From positions 124,001 to 188,000 of the forward strand of contig NZ_JAEKJT010000001.1 of assembly GCF_017303055.1 (NCBI RefSeq): a stretch of 64,000 bases of DNA, in the 5' to 3' direction. The notes under the pieces are model-generated. The model saw only the letters and a list, made by a program, of their open reading frames with translations. It searched no databases and was not told where the DNA came from. This DNA comes from Halomonas litopenaei. Its GTDB lineage: Bacteria; Pseudomonadota; Gammaproteobacteria; Pseudomonadales; Halomonadaceae. A program made the translations under genes and the position numbers. Positions 42,251-53,048 of this stretch are shown here, piece after piece. Each line of letters starts with the position of its first letter. Positions within the stretch are counted from its first letter, which is position 1.

Positions 42251-42826
42251 TTATTGAGGCTCTGGCGGATGATAGCCGGTGACATTGTCGGTCAGACGGG
42301 CGGTATTGTCATGGATCCAGGCATCGAAGCGCTCGCCTCGCATTTCCTGGGGGGGCTGACGCAATACCGCAGGCGTCTCACTCCAGGCGTGGCCTGAATC
42401 GCTGTCATAGACCAGCACCTCGGTATCCAGCTGCCAGCGCTCGGCAGGGGCCTCGAGGTGGGCATCTCCGGTCAGTGTCAGAGGGTTGCCGTCCGGGCCA
42501 AGTTCGCCGTCGGTGGCAGTGGCGATCCACAGGCGGCCGCTGTCATCGACAAGCTCCATGTCAGGTTGGTCGACGCGGGTGATGTCATCCAGCGGGGTGT
42601 GCACCAGACGTGGGGTCGTGATGCGTTGATGGGGCGCACCCTCGGTGTCGAAGCGCGTCAGGGTGGCATCGATCAGGTAGTAGTCCGGCTCGCCGGCCTG
42701 ATCGTCGGTGATCAGGTCGGGCACAGTGCCGTCCCGCGGGTCGAGCAGGGCCAGACCGCCGCCCAGCACCAGCAGCAGGATGACCAGCCAGAAACGGAAG
42801 CCGGGCCGCAGTGAGCGCCATGTCAT
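42251..42826 (-). CDS. lptC: LPS export protein LptC
   Basis: A 191-residue bitopic inner-membrane protein with one N-terminal membrane anchor (about residues 10-29) and a periplasmic jellyroll domain. LptC receives LPS from LptBFG and passes it to LptA. The family is poorly conserved; position between kdsC and lptA and the YLIDATLTRFDTEGAP start of the domain support it. It overlaps kdsC by 4 nt. Confidence 0.92.
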   Translation of the reverse strand: MTWRSLRPGFRFWLVILLLVLGGGLALLDPRDGTVPDLITDDQAGEPDYYLIDATLTRFDTEGAPHQRITTPRLVHTPLDDITRVDQPDMELVDDSGRLWIATATDGELGPDGNPLTLTGDAHLEAPAERWQLDTEVLVYDSDSGHAWSETPAVLRQPPQEMRGERFDAWIHDNTARLTDNVTGYHPPEPQ

Positions 42827-43392
42827 ATCAGGGGTCCGTCCTTCAGGTAGCTGTCCACCACGCCGTCGAGTCGCCCTTGGGCAGCCAGCAAGGTATCCGT
42901 GATGTCGCGCACTGCGCCATGGCCGCCGTCGCGCTCGGTGACCCAGCGGGCGCGTTCGCGAATGTAGAACGGGGCGCCTGGCACGCTGATGCCCACGCCA
43001 CAGCGGTCAATGCACGGCAGGTCGGGCAGGTCGTCTCCGCAATAGGCCACCTCTTCCAGTGACAGCGACAGCTCGGCGCACAGCGATTCCAGCGCCGGCA
43101 GCTTGCGTTCGACACCTTGCTGGACGTGCTGGATGCCCAGCGCCTTGGCGCGCTGGGAGACCATGGGTGAACTACGCCCGGTGATCAGAGCGACGTCGAT
43201 TCCCGCGCGCCTGGCCAGCTTGATACCGTGGCCATCAAGGGTGTTGAAGGCCTTCAGTTCTGTACCGTCGGCATGAAAGATAAGCTGCCCATCGGTCAGC
43301 ACGCCGTCCACATCCAGCGCCAGCAGCTTCACGCGGCCAAGTCGTTGCACCAGGTCAGGGGAGAGTGAGGCAAGTGGGTCGTGGGCCATCAT
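42823..43392 (-). CDS. kdsC: 3-deoxy-D-manno-octulosonate 8-phosphate phosphatase KdsC
   Basis: A 189-residue HAD-family phosphatase. The nucleophile and acid aspartates are Asp27 and Asp29 in LALDVDGVLTDG; further HAD motifs ALITGRSS and YCGDDLPDL are present. It converts Kdo-8-phosphate to Kdo for LPS. Conserved partners are kdsD upstream and lptC downstream. Confidence 0.95.
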   Translation of the reverse strand: MMAHDPLASLSPDLVQRLGRVKLLALDVDGVLTDGQLIFHADGTELKAFNTLDGHGIKLARRAGIDVALITGRSSPMVSQRAKALGIQHVQQGVERKLPALESLCAELSLSLEEVAYCGDDLPDLPCIDRCGVGISVPGAPFYIRERARWVTERDGGHGAVRDITDTLLAAQGRLDGVVDSYLKDGPLI

Positions 43393-43473
43393 GGCGATCC
43401 TTGATGTTGAGTGGGCAGAAGGAGTGACGGCAGCTGCCCGGCGGTAGCGCCCGGAGTGCCGCCAGGCCAGGCG

Positions 43474-44481
43474 TCAAATGACACCTGCTGCCAGCAGGTC
43501 ATGCATGTGTAGCGCGCCAACCGGGCGCTGCTGGTCATCCACCACCGCCAAAGCGGTGATGCGACTGTCTTCCATCAGCTTGACGGCTTCCGCCGCCAGG
43601 GTGTCGGGACGGATGCGCCGTCCGGGACTGGTCATGACATCGTCCACGCTCAGGGTGCTGAAATCCTGGTGGCGGTCAAGGGTTCGGCGCAGGTCGCCAT
43701 CGGTATAGACGCCCGCCAGGGTGCCGTCATCGGCCACTACGCAGGTGAAACCGAGGCCCTGGCGAGTGATCTCGAGCAGAGCATCTCTGAGCGGTGAGCC
43801 AGTCGCCACGACGGGAAGTCTGTCGCCGGTATGCATCAGGTCTGCCACCGTCAGCAGCAGGCGTTTGCCCAGGCTGCCACCGGGGTGGGACAGCGCGAAG
43901 TCTTCCGCGGTAAAGCCGCGGGATTCAAGCAGTGCGACGGCCAGGGCGTCACCCAGGGCAAGCGCGGCCGTGGTAGAGGACGTGGGGGCGAGATCGAGCG
44001 GGCAGGCCTCGCGTTCGACGCCGGCATCCAGATGGGCCTCGGCGTGGCGCGCCAGGGTCGACCCGGGCCTGCCGGTCATGCTGATCAGCGGAATGCCCAT
44101 ACGCTTCAATAGAGGCAGCAAGGCGGTAACTTCGGCAGTCTCGCCGGAATTGGACAGCGCCAGGACCACGTCACCTGGGGTGATCATGCCAAGGTCGCCA
44201 TGGCTGGCTTCACCGGGATGAACGAAGAACGCCGGGGTGCCGGTGCTGGCCAGAGTGGCGGCGATCTTGCCGCCGATGTGGCCGGATTTGCCCATGCCTG
44301 TCACCACCACCCGTCCTTGGCAGGCCAGGATCAGCGTGCAGGCGCGCTCAAAGGCCTCATCGAGGCGCTGAATCAACGCATCGACCGCGTCGCGCTCCAG
44401 TTCCAGCGTGCGTCGGGCGATAGCGCGAACATTGATGGGTGTCGAGGGCGACGCCCCGTCGGGAAATTTGGTCATGGCCAT
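43474..44481 (-). CDS. kdsD: D-arabinose-5-phosphate isomerase KdsD
   Basis: A 335-residue enzyme with an N-terminal SIS domain (about residues 45-185; VTGMGKSGHIGGKIAATLAS) and two C-terminal CBS domains (about 215-330). It makes arabinose 5-phosphate from ribulose 5-phosphate, the precursor of Kdo. Start ATG 44481, or ATG 44475. Followed by kdsC after 81 bp. Confidence 0.95.
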   Translation of the reverse strand: MAMTKFPDGASPSTPINVRAIARRTLELERDAVDALIQRLDEAFERACTLILACQGRVVVTGMGKSGHIGGKIAATLASTGTPAFFVHPGEASHGDLGMITPGDVVLALSNSGETAEVTALLPLLKRMGIPLISMTGRPGSTLARHAEAHLDAGVEREACPLDLAPTSSTTAALALGDALAVALLESRGFTAEDFALSHPGGSLGKRLLLTVADLMHTGDRLPVVATGSPLRDALLEITRQGLGFTCVVADDGTLAGVYTDGDLRRTLDRHQDFSTLSVDDVMTSPGRRIRPDTLAAEAVKLMEDSRITALAVVDDQQRPVGALHMHDLLAAGVI

Positions 44482-44514
44482 GATTGTTGCCGTTTACCAC
44501 CGTTGTCACAAGGG

Positions 44515-45456
44515 TCAGGCTGTCAGGGAGGTACCCAGCCAGAACAGATAGAAGGCGTAGCTGGCTGCCAGCAGCGCGCCGACGATGCGTCCGACGCGCC
44601 CGCGGCGCTGCCACAGCAGGATGGCCGCCAGTGCCAGCGTCAGGCCGAGCATGACCGGAAAGTCGCGCCCCGCGGCGTCAGGGTCGGTGGCCCCCGGTGC
44701 CAGCAAGCCAGGTACGGGCAGCACGGCCAGCATGTTGAACAGGTTGGAGCCGATGACATTGCCGATGGCGAGGTCGTGGTGACGCTTCAGGGCGCTGGCA
44801 ACACAGGCGGCAAGCTCGGGCAGGCTGGTGCCGATAGCGACGACGGTCAGGCCAATGACCAGCTCGCTCACCCCGAAGGAGCGTGCCAGCTCGGTTGCGC
44901 CCCAGACCAGCCCGCGGGAGCTGGCGATCATCACCGCCAGGGTCACGACCAGCCAGACAAGGGCCTTGCCCAGCGCCATGCCGGGGATCTCGCCGGCGAC
45001 GTCCTGTTGCCCTTCGTCTGCGCGAAACAGCCACCAGATGCTGAACACCAGCAGGGCCAGCAGCAGGGCCGCGTCGACGCTGTTCAGCTGGCCATCGGCC
45101 AGGGCATAGCCGGCCAGTCCGGTCGCGCCCAGCAGTAGTGGCAGTTCGCGACGAACGATGCTGAAACGCACCGGAATCGGCACGACCAGGGCGGTCACGC
45201 CCAGTACCAGCGCGATGTTGGCGATGTTGGAGCCGAGTGCATTGCCGGTAGCAAGGTCAGGCGTGCCATCCAGTGATGCCATCACCGACACGACGATCTC
45301 CGGGGCGGAGGTGCCGATGGAGACGATGGTCATGCCGACCAGCATGATGCTCATGCCGGCGCGATACGCGGTTGCAGCGGCCGCGCCAACGAAGCGATCG
45401 GCGCTCCATAGCAGGCCAACAAGACCAAGAGCGACAGCGACGAGCGGTAACAACAT
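44515..45456 (-). CDS. yrbG: Calcium/sodium antiporter of the CaCA family (YrbG)
   Basis: A 313-residue inner-membrane protein with ten predicted helices. The two alpha-repeats are visible: SIGTSAPEIVVSVMAS with GNALGSNIANI, and AIGTSLPELAACVASA with GNVIGSNLFNM. These contain the ion-binding Glu and Asn residues of Na+/Ca2+ exchangers. ATG 45456 is chosen because it begins the first helix; a longer frame to 45618 has a polar leader. Divergent from mlaF, as in E. coli. Confidence 0.92.
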   Translation of the reverse strand: MLLPLVAVALGLVGLLWSADRFVGAAAATAYRAGMSIMLVGMTIVSIGTSAPEIVVSVMASLDGTPDLATGNALGSNIANIALVLGVTALVVPIPVRFSIVRRELPLLLGATGLAGYALADGQLNSVDAALLLALLVFSIWWLFRADEGQQDVAGEIPGMALGKALVWLVVTLAVMIASSRGLVWGATELARSFGVSELVIGLTVVAIGTSLPELAACVASALKRHHDLAIGNVIGSNLFNMLAVLPVPGLLAPGATDPDAAGRDFPVMLGLTLALAAILLWQRRGRVGRIVGALLAASYAFYLFWLGTSLTA

Positions 45457-45703
45457 GCGGACAACCTGATGGTGAATATCGAGGGCGCCCATTGAACCCT
45501 GCCAACATCCTGCGCGCAAGCGCGCAGCCGCTGCACTGGCGTGGCATGTTTCAGTTAAGATACGATGTTCGAAAACCGAGCGCATGGCAACGCGCTCTAT
45601 CATGTTTCCTGGTTCCATGGTCGTGGCGGAGCCCGTCTGCGTTTTGCAGCGAGCGAGGCAGCGGCGTTTGTTTCATGGCGACCATCATTGTTTGGGGACT
45701 GCG

Positions 45704-46513
45704 ATGACGGCTTCCTCCTTGGTGGAGGTGGAGAACCTGCATTTCACGCGCGGCGATAGAGATATCTTTCGTGGCGTGGATCTCTCCATTCCCCGCGGCA
45801 AGATCACGGCCATCATGGGCCCCAGTGGTACCGGCAAGACCACTCTGCTGAAGCTGATCGGCGGGCAGCTGGCGCCGAGCGCCGGCAGGGTGCTGATCGA
45901 CGGGCACGATGTGCACCGACTGTCGCGCAAGGATCTATTCCAGATGCGGCGACGCATGGGCATGCTGTTCCAGAGCGGTGCGCTGTTCTCCGACCTTAGC
46001 GTGTTCGAGAACGTGGCGTTTCCCCTGCGCGTGCATACGGATCTTCCGGAGAGCATGGTGCGCGATGTGGTGCTGATGAAGCTCGAAGCGGTCGGGCTGC
46101 GTGGTGCTCGCGATCTGATGCCTTCGGAGCTGTCTGGCGGGATGACGCGGCGAGTGGCGCTGGCGCGTGCGGTGGCCCTCGACCCTGAGCTGATTCTGTA
46201 TGACGAGCCATTCGTCGGTCAGGATCCGATCTCGATGGGTGTGCTGGTTCAGCTTATTCGTCGTCTCAACCAGGCTCTGGGCTTGACCTCGGTGGTGGTC
46301 TCCCATGATATCAAGGAGACCTTGTCCATTGCCGATTATGTCTATGTGGTAGCGGACGGAAGAGTCATGGCCCACGGTACGCCCGCTTCTCTGGACGTCG
46401 AGCAGGACCCCCGCGTCAGCCAGTTTGTGCATGGCGAGCCGGATGGGCCTGTCCCGTTCCATTACCCGGCCAATGATTTCTATGACGATATTCTGGGGCA
46501 GGAGGAAGCATGA
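45704..46513 (+). CDS. mlaF: Phospholipid ABC transporter ATP-binding protein MlaF
   Basis: A 269-residue ABC ATPase with Walker [11 protein letters not shown], signature LSGGMTRR (MlaF type) and Walker [14 protein letters not shown]. MlaF with MlaE, MlaD and MlaB forms the inner-membrane complex that exchanges phospholipids with MlaC. ATG 45704 has GGGG upstream; an earlier in-frame start at 45584 adds 40 residues with no similarity. First gene of mlaFEDCB. Confidence 0.95.
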   Translation: MTASSLVEVENLHFTRGDRDIFRGVDLSIPRGKITAIMGPSGTGKTTLLKLIGGQLAPSAGRVLIDGHDVHRLSRKDLFQMRRRMGMLFQSGALFSDLSVFENVAFPLRVHTDLPESMVRDVVLMKLEAVGLRGARDLMPSELSGGMTRRVALARAVALDPELILYDEPFVGQDPISMGVLVQLIRRLNQALGLTSVVVSHDIKETLSIADYVYVVADGRVMAHGTPASLDVEQDPRVSQFVHGEPDGPVPFHYPANDFYDDILGQEEA

Positions 46514-47292
46514 TCGAGCGGATCAGTCGCCTTGGGCGGCGTGGCTGTGACCTGCTCGAGGCAGTGGGCCGGGCAGGGCTATTTCTAGCGCAATCGATGT
46601 TTGGCCGTCCCACCATGGGGGGCATCAGTCTGTGGATTGCCCAGGTCTACATGGTCGGTGTGCTGTCGCTGGCGATCATTCTTGTATCTGGCCTGTTTAT
46701 CGGCATGGTGCTGGCGCTGCAGGGCTACACCATTCTGGTCGACTTTGGCGCGGCGGATGCGCTGGGGCAGATGGTCTCCCTGGCCTTGCTTCGCGAGCTG
46801 GCGCCGGTGGTGGCGGCACTGCTGTTTGCGGGACGCGCGGGGTCAGCGTTGACCGCCGAGATTGGCCTGATGAAAGCCACTGAGCAGCTGACCAGCATGG
46901 AAATGATCGGCGTCGATCCGCTGCGTAGAATCGTGGCGCCCAGACTGTGGGCTGGCTTTGTCTCGCTGCCGCTGTTGACCATCGGTTTCAGCGTAGTGGG
47001 CATCTATGGCGGTTATCTTGTCGGCGTCGAGTGGCTGGGGGTGTTCGAGGGCTCCTATTGGGGCAACATGCAGGCCAGCGTCGGGTTCTTCAACGACATT
47101 GGCAACGGCATCGTCAAGAGCCTGATGTTTGCCTTGGTGGTGACCTGGATCGCCGTGTTTCAGGGTTACGACCTGATCCCGACCTCCGAAGGTATCTCGC
47201 GGGCGACCACCCGGACCGTAGTGTATTCCTCCCTGGCCGTACTGGGCTTGGATTTCGTGTTGACCGCCGTGATGTTCGGCGGGCTTTCCTGA
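46510..47292 (+). CDS. mlaE: Phospholipid ABC transporter permease MlaE
   Basis: A 260-residue membrane protein of the MlaE permease family (DUF140) with five or six predicted helices. The family block [20 protein letters not shown] is the coupling segment, containing the conserved EQxxxxEM pattern. It forms the membrane part of the Mla transporter. ATG overlaps the mlaF stop by 4 nt. Confidence 0.95.
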   Translation: MIERISRLGRRGCDLLEAVGRAGLFLAQSMFGRPTMGGISLWIAQVYMVGVLSLAIILVSGLFIGMVLALQGYTILVDFGAADALGQMVSLALLRELAPVVAALLFAGRAGSALTAEIGLMKATEQLTSMEMIGVDPLRRIVAPRLWAGFVSLPLLTIGFSVVGIYGGYLVGVEWLGVFEGSYWGNMQASVGFFNDIGNGIVKSLMFALVVTWIAVFQGYDLIPTSEGISRATTRTVVYSSLAVLGLDFVLTAVMFGGLS

Positions 47293-47309
47293 TTTTTCGG
47301 AGACTGCCC

Positions 47310-47774
47310 ATGAAGCGCAGCAAGACAATGGAATTGAGTGTTGGCCTGTTCATGCTGGCCGGCATATTGGGCCTGGTGTTCCTGGGGCTCAAGGTCAGCG
47401 GGCTCGACCTGCAGCGCGCCGACGACACCTTCGAGCTACGTGCCAACTTCGCCAACATCGGCGGTCTCAAGCCGCGGGCGCGGGTGACCATGGCGGGCGT
47501 TACCGTGGGTCGGGTCGAGAGCATTGACCTGAATACCGAGTGGTATGACGCCGAAGTCGTGATGTCTCTCGATAACGAACTTTCCGGCATGCTGCCGGAC
47601 GACAGCACGGCCGCCATCTTGACGTCCGGCCTGCTGGGCGAGCAGTACATCGGTTTGTCCGTCGGCGGATCGCCGGAGATGATCGAGGACGGCGGTGTCG
47701 TGCGAGACACTCAGTCCGCGCTGGTGCTAGAGGAACTCATACAGCAATTCGTGTCCAACCTGACGAAAGACTGA
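47310..47774 (+). CDS. mlaD: MCE-domain phospholipid transport protein MlaD
   Basis: A 154-residue protein with an N-terminal membrane anchor (about residues 9-28) and a periplasmic MCE domain (about 38-115) with FANIGGLKPRARVTMAGVTVG. Six copies form a ring on MlaE through which lipids pass. CGGAG precedes ATG 47310. The length fits the family. Confidence 0.95.
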   Translation: MKRSKTMELSVGLFMLAGILGLVFLGLKVSGLDLQRADDTFELRANFANIGGLKPRARVTMAGVTVGRVESIDLNTEWYDAEVVMSLDNELSGMLPDDSTAAILTSGLLGEQYIGLSVGGSPEMIEDGGVVRDTQSALVLEELIQQFVSNLTKD

Positions 47775-47807
47775 TCCGGCAGTTTCCGGACTGACAAGGA
47801 GGCTTCA

Positions 47808-48458
47808 ATGACCCGTTCTCTGCACGCCATGGTTCAGCTGCGGCGCTGGATGGTAGCGCTGATGATGGTGCTGGTCAGCTTGCCCGCTCTGGCCCAGCAA
47901 TCTCCCGAGCAAATGATTCGCGACAGCATCGATGGCTTGATGGGCAAGATCGATGGCCGTGAGTCGTACTATATGGAGCACCCTCAGGAGCTCAAGCAGG
48001 TGGTGGACGATAGCCTGCGCGGTGTTGCCGACTTTCGCTACATAGGCGCCAGCGTGATGGGGCGGTACTTCAACAACGCCACCTCGCAGCAGCGCTCTCG
48101 CTTCGTCGACGTCTTCAAGCAGACGCTGCTGGATACCTATGCCAAGGGCCTGGTGACGTTCGAGTATGACTCCATTCGGGTGCTCGACAACCAGTCGGCG
48201 GCTCGCTACGAGGATCAGGCCAGCGTCGACATGGAGGTGGTGGCGACCGATGGCACGGTTTACCCGGTCAGCTACACGCTGCGTCAGTCCAACGGCAAGT
48301 GGCAGGTGGTCAATGTGATCGTCAATGGCATCAACCTGGGCCTGACATTCCGCAATCAGTTTGACCAGGCGATGCGCCAGTACAACCGCGACTACGACGC
48401 AGTCATCAACAACTGGAGCCCCGACGTGGGTGTCGACGAGCTGGAGCGTGGTGCGTGA
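47808..48458 (+). CDS. mlaC: Periplasmic phospholipid-binding protein MlaC
   Basis: A 216-residue exported protein with a signal peptide (about residues 1-29, cleavage at ALA-QQ) and the Tol-Tol-Ttg2 fold. Conserved blocks include VVDDSLRGVADFRYIGASVMGRYF, of which the DFxxIxxxVMG pattern is typical. MlaC ferries phospholipid between MlaA at the outer membrane and MlaD. The stop overlaps mlaB. Confidence 0.95.
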   Translation: MTRSLHAMVQLRRWMVALMMVLVSLPALAQQSPEQMIRDSIDGLMGKIDGRESYYMEHPQELKQVVDDSLRGVADFRYIGASVMGRYFNNATSQQRSRFVDVFKQTLLDTYAKGLVTFEYDSIRVLDNQSAARYEDQASVDMEVVATDGTVYPVSYTLRQSNGKWQVVNVIVNGINLGLTFRNQFDQAMRQYNRDYDAVINNWSPDVGVDELERGA

Positions 48459-48790
48459 GCGTATTGATCGAAGTGGCGTCGGCCCGGTTGCTTGAGGACG
48501 AAGGCACCCTGAGGGTCTGCGGCAAGGTCAACTTCGAAGGCGCTGCCGAAATGGCGGAAGCAGGGCGTGAGTGGCTCGAAGAGCGGGCGCAGGGCTCCCC
48601 CGTGTGTCTCGACCTCAGTGAGGTCGAGCACGTGTCCAGCGCCGCGCTGACGATGATGCTCGAATGGGCGCGAACCATGCGTCGCGCAGGACTGTCGTTG
48701 AACAGCATCAAGCTGTCGCCTCCGCTATGGCAGTTGACGGAGCTTGCGGGGCTCGACGATCTATTGCCTTCGACCTGCGCACGCGCCTGA
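48455..48790 (+). CDS. mlaB: STAS-domain protein MlaB
   Basis: A 111-residue cytoplasmic STAS protein. VCLDLSEVEHVSSAALTMML is the STAS core, with the SSAAL loop. MlaB binds MlaF and is needed for complex stability. GTG start at 48455 overlaps the mlaC stop (GTGA). Last gene before a 13-bp hairpin. Confidence 0.92.
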   Translation: MSVLIEVASARLLEDEGTLRVCGKVNFEGAAEMAEAGREWLEERAQGSPVCLDLSEVEHVSSAALTMMLEWARTMRRAGLSLNSIKLSPPLWQLTELAGLDDLLPSTCARA

Positions 48791-48815
48791 CCGCTGTCGT
48801 CACTATCGTGCATGC

Positions 48816-48850
48816 CGCGCCCCCGAATGCGATGCGTATTCGGGGGCGCG
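48816..48850 (+). terminator. Hairpin after the mlaFEDCB operon
   Basis: A perfect 13-bp stem (48816-48828 with 48838-48850) and 9-nt loop lies 26 bp after mlaB. It has no clear T-run but is the strongest structure in the mlaB-ibaG gap and probably terminates or reduces read-through. Confidence 0.65.
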
Positions 48851-49051
48851 CTGCTTTCGGAAGTCATCAGCGACAGGCTCCGTCGTGCCGTAGCCGGCTT
48901 GACCGCCGGCGGCACGTACCGAGCCTGGGGAAAGTGTCTACGTCATCGCCAAGCGCGTCGCTTTTCTTTACCATATGCCCTTTGTGTTTTTTCGGGCGCG
49001 GCGCACCCTCGTCGGCGCACCGTGTCTTACGCCAGTTGAAGGAGCAGGGGC

Positions 49052-50582
<1,531 letters not shown>

Positions 50583-50588
50583 TGCGTT

Positions 50589-50606
50589 GGCGGGGGCGCC
50601 CCCGCC
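50589..50606. repeat. GC palindrome between murA and hisG
   Basis: GGCGGGGGC and GCCCCCGCC form a perfect 18-bp palindrome starting 6 bp after the murA stop. It can fold into a strong stem and could lower read-through into hisG. No T-run follows. Confidence 0.55.
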
Positions 50607-50656
50607 CCACGCGCGACACGCCACCTCGACATCCATCCCGACAACCGGGCGAGATC

Positions 50657-51307
50657 ATGAGTAAGCAATTGATAGTGGCGCTCTCCAAGGGGCGCATCCT
50701 CGACGAGACCCTGCCGTTGCTGGCCGATGCGGGCATTCGTCCGGCGGAAGACCTGCGCAAGAGCCGTAAGCTGTTGTTCGACACCAACCTGCCGGACGTC
50801 AAGCTGGTGGTGATTCGAGCCACCGACGTGCCCACCTATGTCCAGCTTGGGGCTGCCGACCTTGGCGTCGCCGGCAAGGATGTGCTGCTTGAGCATGGGG
50901 CTGAAGGGTTGTACGAGCCGCTGGACTTGAACATTGCGCGCTGCAAGCTGATGACGGCAGGCATCCAGGGGGCTGAGCCTGCTCGGGCCAGGCGCCGGGT
51001 GGCGACGAAATTCGTCAATGTGGCGCGACGTTACTATGCCGAGCAGGGTATCCAGGCAGAGGTGATCAAGCTTTACGGGGCGATGGAGCTGGCGCCGCTG
51101 ATGAACCTTGCCGACGAAATCGTCGATATCGTCGATACCGGCAATACCCTGCGTGCCAACGGCATGGAGCCCAGGGAGCTGATGGCGCATATCAGCACCC
51201 GTTTGGTGGTGAACCAGGCCTCGATGACGATCAAGCATGATCGGATCAAGCCGTTGATCAAGCGCCTGAGTGATGCGGTGGACGCGCGTCGGCAAGCCGC
51301 TGGCTGA
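50657..51307 (+). CDS. hisG: ATP phosphoribosyltransferase HisG (short form)
   Basis: A 216-residue HisG_S-type enzyme, first step of histidine synthesis. It has [18 protein letters not shown] at the start and the phosphate-binding [13 protein letters not shown] region near residues 155-167. Short HisG lacks the C-terminal regulatory domain of the 300-residue form and needs HisZ for activity; hisZ is not in this window. ATG 50657 has a weak GAGAT upstream. Confidence 0.95.
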   Translation: MSKQLIVALSKGRILDETLPLLADAGIRPAEDLRKSRKLLFDTNLPDVKLVVIRATDVPTYVQLGAADLGVAGKDVLLEHGAEGLYEPLDLNIARCKLMTAGIQGAEPARARRRVATKFVNVARRYYAEQGIQAEVIKLYGAMELAPLMNLADEIVDIVDTGNTLRANGMEPRELMAHISTRLVVNQASMTIKHDRIKPLIKRLSDAVDARRQAAG

Positions 51308-51432
51308 TCGGCGGGCTTGAGCGCCGGGATCAGGTGGTATGCCCCTGCTGACACGGTGGCAAGTGACGTGATAAAGCGTGACACGAAGGCGGGTGAGAGA
51401 AGGTGGTTGGACAAGACTGCGGAGATGACCAG

Positions 51433-52746
51433 ATGGCCCAGCAAGCGCCGATAGTGGCAAGACTTTCGACCAGTGATGGCGATTTCACAGCGCGGCTTTC
51501 CGAGCTGCTGGCGTGGGAGGGGGTATCCGACCATCAGGTGCAGCAGACGGTCAGCGATATCATCGCCCAGGTACGCGAACAGGGTGATGAGGCGCTGGTA
51601 GAGCTCAGTCGGCGCCTGGATCGTCTCGAGGTGTCGAGCATGTCTGAGTTGCTGCTCGGGCCGGACCGCCTGCAGGCGGCCTACGACGGCCTGGAGAGCA
51701 CTCAGCGAGATGCGTTGACCACCGCTGCCGATCGCATCCGCCGCTATCATGAGCGCCAGAAGCCAGAGTCGTGGCAGTACACCGAAGCCGATGGCACCGT
51801 GCTGGGGCAGAAAGTCACTCCGCTGGATCGTGCTGGCGTCTACGTGCCTGGTGGCAAGGCAGCGTATCCCTCATCGGTGTTGATGAATGCGGTGCCTGCC
51901 AAGGTGGCGGGTGTGGGCGAAATCGTCATGGTCGTTCCTACCCCGGATGGCGTGGTCAATGACCTGGTGCTGGCAGCTGCCCATCTTGCTGGGGTCGACA
52001 AGGTGTTTACCCTGGGTGGCGCCCAGGCGGTGGCTGCGCTGGCCTACGGCACGGCCAGCGTGCCCAGGGTCGACAAGATTGTCGGGCCAGGCAACATCTA
52101 TGTCGCCACCGCCAAGCGCGCGGTGTTCGGGCAGGTCGGCATCGACATGATCGCTGGCCCCTCGGAAATCCTGATCGTCTCGGATGGCAAGACGGACCCG
52201 GAGTGGCTGGCCATGGATCTGTTTTCCCAGGCCGAGCACGACGAGATTGCACAGGCGATTCTGGTCAGCTGGGACGAACAGCACCTGGCCGAGGTAGAGC
52301 AGGCCATGCAGCGCTTGCTGCCCACCCTGGAGCGGGAAGAGATTGCCAGGGCGTCTCTGGCCAACCGCGGTGCGCTGATTGCCTGTCGTGATGAGGCGGA
52401 AGCGATTGAGCTGATCAACCGCATTGCCCCCGAACACCTTGAGCTGTCGGTGGAGAAGCCGGAGCTGATGGTCGACCAGGTGCGGCATGCGGGGGCGATC
52501 TTCATGGGACGTCACACGGCAGAAGCGCTGGGAGATTACTGTGCTGGCCCCAATCACGTGCTGCCTACCTCCGGCACGGCCCGCTTCTCCTCGCCGCTAG
52601 GGGTCTACGACTTCCAGAAGCGGTCGTCTCTGATCCAGTGCTCGCCAGAAGGGGCGTCAGTACTCGGTGAGACGGCGTCGGTGCTGGCCCGGGGCGAGTC
52701 GCTGACGGCTCACGCGCGCTCGGCAGAGTATCGCATCAAGCGCTGA
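51433..52746 (+). CDS. hisD: Histidinol dehydrogenase HisD
   Basis: A 437-residue zinc-dependent dehydrogenase that oxidises histidinol to histidine in two NAD+ steps. Family motifs are [20 protein letters not shown] (the VPGG core), [15 protein letters not shown] and the C-terminal [16 protein letters not shown] 51433 is preferred because GGAG lies 8 nt upstream; GTG 51403 adds ten residues. A strong bidirectional terminator follows. Confidence 0.96.
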   Translation: MAQQAPIVARLSTSDGDFTARLSELLAWEGVSDHQVQQTVSDIIAQVREQGDEALVELSRRLDRLEVSSMSELLLGPDRLQAAYDGLESTQRDALTTAADRIRRYHERQKPESWQYTEADGTVLGQKVTPLDRAGVYVPGGKAAYPSSVLMNAVPAKVAGVGEIVMVVPTPDGVVNDLVLAAAHLAGVDKVFTLGGAQAVAALAYGTASVPRVDKIVGPGNIYVATAKRAVFGQVGIDMIAGPSEILIVSDGKTDPEWLAMDLFSQAEHDEIAQAILVSWDEQHLAEVEQAMQRLLPTLEREEIARASLANRGALIACRDEAEAIELINRIAPEHLELSVEKPELMVDQVRHAGAIFMGRHTAEALGDYCAGPNHVLPTSGTARFSSPLGVYDFQKRSSLIQCSPEGASVLGETASVLARGESLTAHARSAEYRIKR

Positions 52747-52790
52747 TCCTGGCGTCCAGGCAGGCGCTGCTCTGCTTGGTGGTAGAACGC

Positions 52791-52817
52791 AAAAGGCCCG
52801 GAATTTCCGGGCCTTTT
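52791..52817. terminator. Bidirectional terminator between hisD and degS
   Basis: AAAAGGCCCGGAA and TTCCGGGCCTTTT (52791-52803 and 52805-52817) are complementary around one base, so the folded stem has 11-12 bp, with A-rich and T-rich ends suited to both directions. hisD and degS are convergent. Confidence 0.9.
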
Positions 52818-52945
52818 GTGTTCTTGGGCGTTGTTGCCTGGGCGTTGTGGTCAGAGCTTTTTATCAACGTCTTGTTGTCAGCGCTTTGGAGGGGGCAGGG
52901 CGCCCTGGGCAGACGCTGGGGCTGTTCCAGGGGCGGTCCGCGCGG

Positions 52946-52982
52946 TTCTCCACAACGAATTTTCCACAGCGGCCTTTCCACG
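52946..52982. repeat. Three DnaA-box-like 9-mers at exact 14-bp spacing
   Basis: TTCTCCACA (52946-52954), TTTTCCACA (52960-52968) and CTTTCCACG (52974-52982) are 14 bp apart start to start. The middle one fits the DnaA consensus TTWTNCACA fully, the first has one mismatch, the third three. No initiation genes are nearby. Confidence 0.45.
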
Positions 52983-53048
52983 TCCGGCCCAGATAGCGAC
53001 TGCCCGCACTGGAGGTTCAGAGAGCAGAGGGGTGCCGGCAAGCCCCCG

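Larger units (their letters stand above)
52747..53048. other. Gene-free stretch between hisD and degS with a terminator and DnaA-box-like repeats
   Basis: Besides the terminator (52791-52817), it holds three 9-mers resembling DnaA boxes at a 14-bp period (52946-52982) and a TTATCAACG at about 52861. No gene is seen. Confidence 0.6.
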
